The translations under genes and the position numbers were made by a program. From GCA-016432345 sp964544105 (GTDB taxonomy: Bacteria; Patescibacteriota; Microgenomatia; Levybacterales; UBA12049), in contig CAZIZQ010000039.1 of assembly GCA_964544105.1 (NCBI GenBank), forward strand, positions 1-6,641: a stretch of DNA of 6,641 nucleotides. The letters run 5' to 3'. A model generated the notes under the pieces. That model was not told where the DNA came from. It made no database searches and saw only the letters and a program-made list of their open reading frames with translations. This document shows positions 5,671 through 6,641 of the stretch, piece after piece (positions within the stretch are counted from its first letter, which is position 1; every line of letters begins with the position of its first letter).

Positions 5671-6340
5671 ATTTTCCTTTCTTCTGGTCCCTAATCACCC
5701 TCCCCTTATCTAAAGCAACTACTCTTTTTCCTAAACTATTTACAATATCAATATTATGTGTTGCCATAATAATAGTGGTGCCTTTTTCGTTTATTCCCTG
5801 CAATAACTTTACAACTTCCTGACCAGTAGTAGGATCTAAATTACCTGTTGGTTCGTCTGCCAAAAGAATATCGGGAGCAAAAACCAACGCCCGGGCAATG
5901 GCTGCCCGCTGCCTTTCCCCACCGGAAAGCTGAATAGGAAATTTATCTCTATGGGCCGAAATACCAACTTGCAAAAGGATTTCATCCACCCGTTTTTTTG
6001 CATCTTCTACTTTTACCCCGGCCACATCAAGAGGCAACAACACGTTTTCAAATATTGTCCGATCCATAAGCAATTTTAAATCCTGAAACACAACACCAAT
6101 TTTTTTGCGAAGATGGGGAATTTTCCCATGCGGCATTTTTGTCACATCAAATTCACCAACAATAATCGAGCCCTTTGTTGCAATCATATCGTGGATAAGC
6201 AACCTAAAAAGTGTTGTTTTGCCGCTACCTGTTTGACCAACGACAAAAACAAACTCTCCTTTTTCAATGAAAAAGGAAATATCGCTTAACCCAAATGTAC
6301 CCAGCCCAAATGTTTTGGACACTTTATCAAACTTTATCAT
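5657..6340 (-). CDS. ftsE: Cell division ATP-binding protein FtsE
   Basis: FtsE is the cytoplasmic ATPase of FtsEX; its ATP cycle drives FtsX and so gates cell wall hydrolysis. All ABC motifs are intact in the 227 residues: Walker A GQTGSGKTT (35-43), Q-loop Gln86 (VVFQDLKLL), signature LSGGERQR (138-145), Walker B ILLADEPTGNLDP (158-170), and the switch His195 (IMATHN). FDKVSKTFG and RKKIGVVFQD are typical of FtsE rather than LolD or MacB, and ftsX follows directly. The length is normal for the family. The ATG lies 3 nt after the stop of the upstream partial gene, with only a weak GAG in front, so translation is likely coupled. The gene ends within ftsX. Confidence 0.97.
   Translation of the reverse strand: MIKFDKVSKTFGLGTFGLSDISFFIEKGEFVFVVGQTGSGKTTLFRLLIHDMIATKGSIIVGEFDVTKMPHGKIPHLRKKIGVVFQDLKLLMDRTIFENVLLPLDVAGVKVEDAKKRVDEILLQVGISAHRDKFPIQLSGGERQRAAIARALVFAPDILLADEPTGNLDPTTGQEVVKLLQGINEKGTTIIMATHNIDIVNSLGKRVVALDKGRVIRDQKKGKYAAS
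5675..5680 (-). promoter_or_regulatory. Shine-Dalgarno site of ftsX
   Basis: AAAGGA lies 4 nt before the ftsX ATG, inside the last codons of ftsE. Together with the 14-nt overlap it supports this start and coupled translation of the two subunits. The following hydrolase gene has no such site. Confidence 0.6.
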
Positions 6341-6343
6341 AAA

Positions 6344-6641
6344 CTACTCAAGGACCTCTACTCTTCCAACATCCATAAGCCATCCGGCTTTCTTTGCAGA
6401 ATTTGTTTGCCCCCAAACTCTAATCTTTTTTTTGAGAAATTGAGATAAATCAACAATTGATGACGTTAAGTATACATTTTGACTGTCTCCGCCGGGACGG
6501 ACTAAATGATATTGCCCTTCTCCTTCAACACCCCCCTCTTCTAAAACCCCTTCTGCTTTATCCTTAAACGTCTTTGTATCTTCTGATCCAACGACCGTTC
6601 CCTTTTCCATATCGAAGTTAATCGCGAGGGAACTATGATTT
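6344..6641 (-). CDS. Unrecognised protein, C-terminal part (5' end outside window); possible OB-like fold
   Basis: The frame is open to the window edge, so the protein probably starts beyond it; an internal ATG at 6610 would give an 88-residue product but has no ribosome binding site. The visible 98 residues or so begin with NHSSLAINFD. They contain a Gly/Glu-rich loop (VLEEGGVEGEGQYHLVRPGG), a strand VYLTSSIVDL, a basic segment SQFLKKKIRVWGQT and the end GWLMDVGRVEVLE. The alternation of short beta strands, with a D-L-x-x-F-x-x-K-K-x-x-V-x-G pattern, resembles small OB-fold domains, but this is a guess. It ends 3 nt before ftsE, so it is the upstream member of the same operon and may belong to the cell envelope. 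I cannot name a function. Confidence 0.65.
   Translation of the reverse strand, partial: NHSSLAINFDMEKGTVVGSEDTKTFKDKAEGVLEEGGVEGEGQYHLVRPGGDSQNVYLTSSIVDLSQFLKKKIRVWGQTNSAKKAGWLMDVGRVEVLE

Larger units (their letters stand above)
1..6641 (-). other. Single co-directional gene cluster, probable operon
   Basis: Eleven genes run in the same direction with overlaps of 4, 4, 14, 14 and 17 nt and gaps of 3, 3, 6, 13 and 18 nt. No stretch is long enough for a normal promoter plus leader, and no hairpin with a U-tract was found between genes. The only candidate internal promoter is before the CAP gene. Division, surface, tRNA modification and sugar-nucleotide genes are therefore likely transcribed together. 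Confidence 0.7.

Noticed and set aside
3555..6340. ABC transporter with C39 peptidase, as in double-glycine bacteriocin export
   Set aside because: The membrane protein is a clear four-helix FtsX, the peptidase is exported rather than fused to the transporter on the cytoplasmic side, and no double-glycine leader peptide gene is nearby.
1..6641. RNA genes, riboswitches, insertion sequences or phage genes
   Set aside because: No gap exceeds 18 nt, all the sequence is accounted for by coding regions, and no transposase, integrase, tRNA-like cloverleaf or terminal repeats were seen.

Overview
All eleven genes recognised here lie on the minus strand and are packed head to tail: stops and starts overlap or sit 3-18 nt apart throughout, with no gap longer than 18 bases. 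The DNA is AT-rich. TGA is used as an ordinary stop (tsaE, tsaC, the CAP gene), which excludes the TGA-as-glycine code of Gracilibacteria/Absconditabacteria. The very short TsaB, the small proteins, the many exported proteins with N-terminal signals or anchors and Thr/Pro-rich linkers, and the gene order suggest a Candidate Phyla Radiation (Patescibacteria) genome, most likely of the Microgenomates type. That placement is inference from gene style, not from a marker gene.

In transcription order (high to low coordinates) the window starts with the C-terminal end of an unrecognised protein (6641-6344). Next come ftsE (6340-5657) and ftsX (5670-4804), then an exported coiled-coil protein ending in a C39-like papain-fold peptidase domain (4790-3555). 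By position and by its coiled-coil motif this last protein looks like the PcsB/CwlO/EnvC partner that FtsEX controls at the cell wall. A lamin-tail-domain surface protein with a Ser/Thr/Pro stalk and C-terminal membrane anchor follows (3551-2664).

The middle is a tRNA t6A modification block: tsaE (2677-2261), tsaC/Sua5 (2277-1681) and a strikingly short tsaB (1684-1373). TsaC makes threonylcarbamoyl-AMP; TsaB and TsaE normally work with TsaD, which is not in this window, to place the group on A37 of ANN-decoding tRNAs.

The last part holds a membrane-anchored CAP (SCP/PR1/YkwD-like) protein (1354-527), an 89-residue three-helix membrane protein (530-261) and the N-terminal 84 residues of an RmlA-like sugar-1-phosphate nucleotidylyltransferase (254 to the window edge).

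The most interesting items are the FtsEX + coiled-coil-C39 module, which would be a PcsB-type hydrolase with a swapped catalytic domain, and the set of deviations in the t6A proteins (103-residue TsaB, altered Walker A in TsaE, KxR to RxR in TsaC). Smaller points are a start-codon stutter before the hydrolase gene and a repeated V/I-L-G tag in the exported proteins. No RNA genes, CRISPR arrays, mobile elements or convincing terminators were seen.
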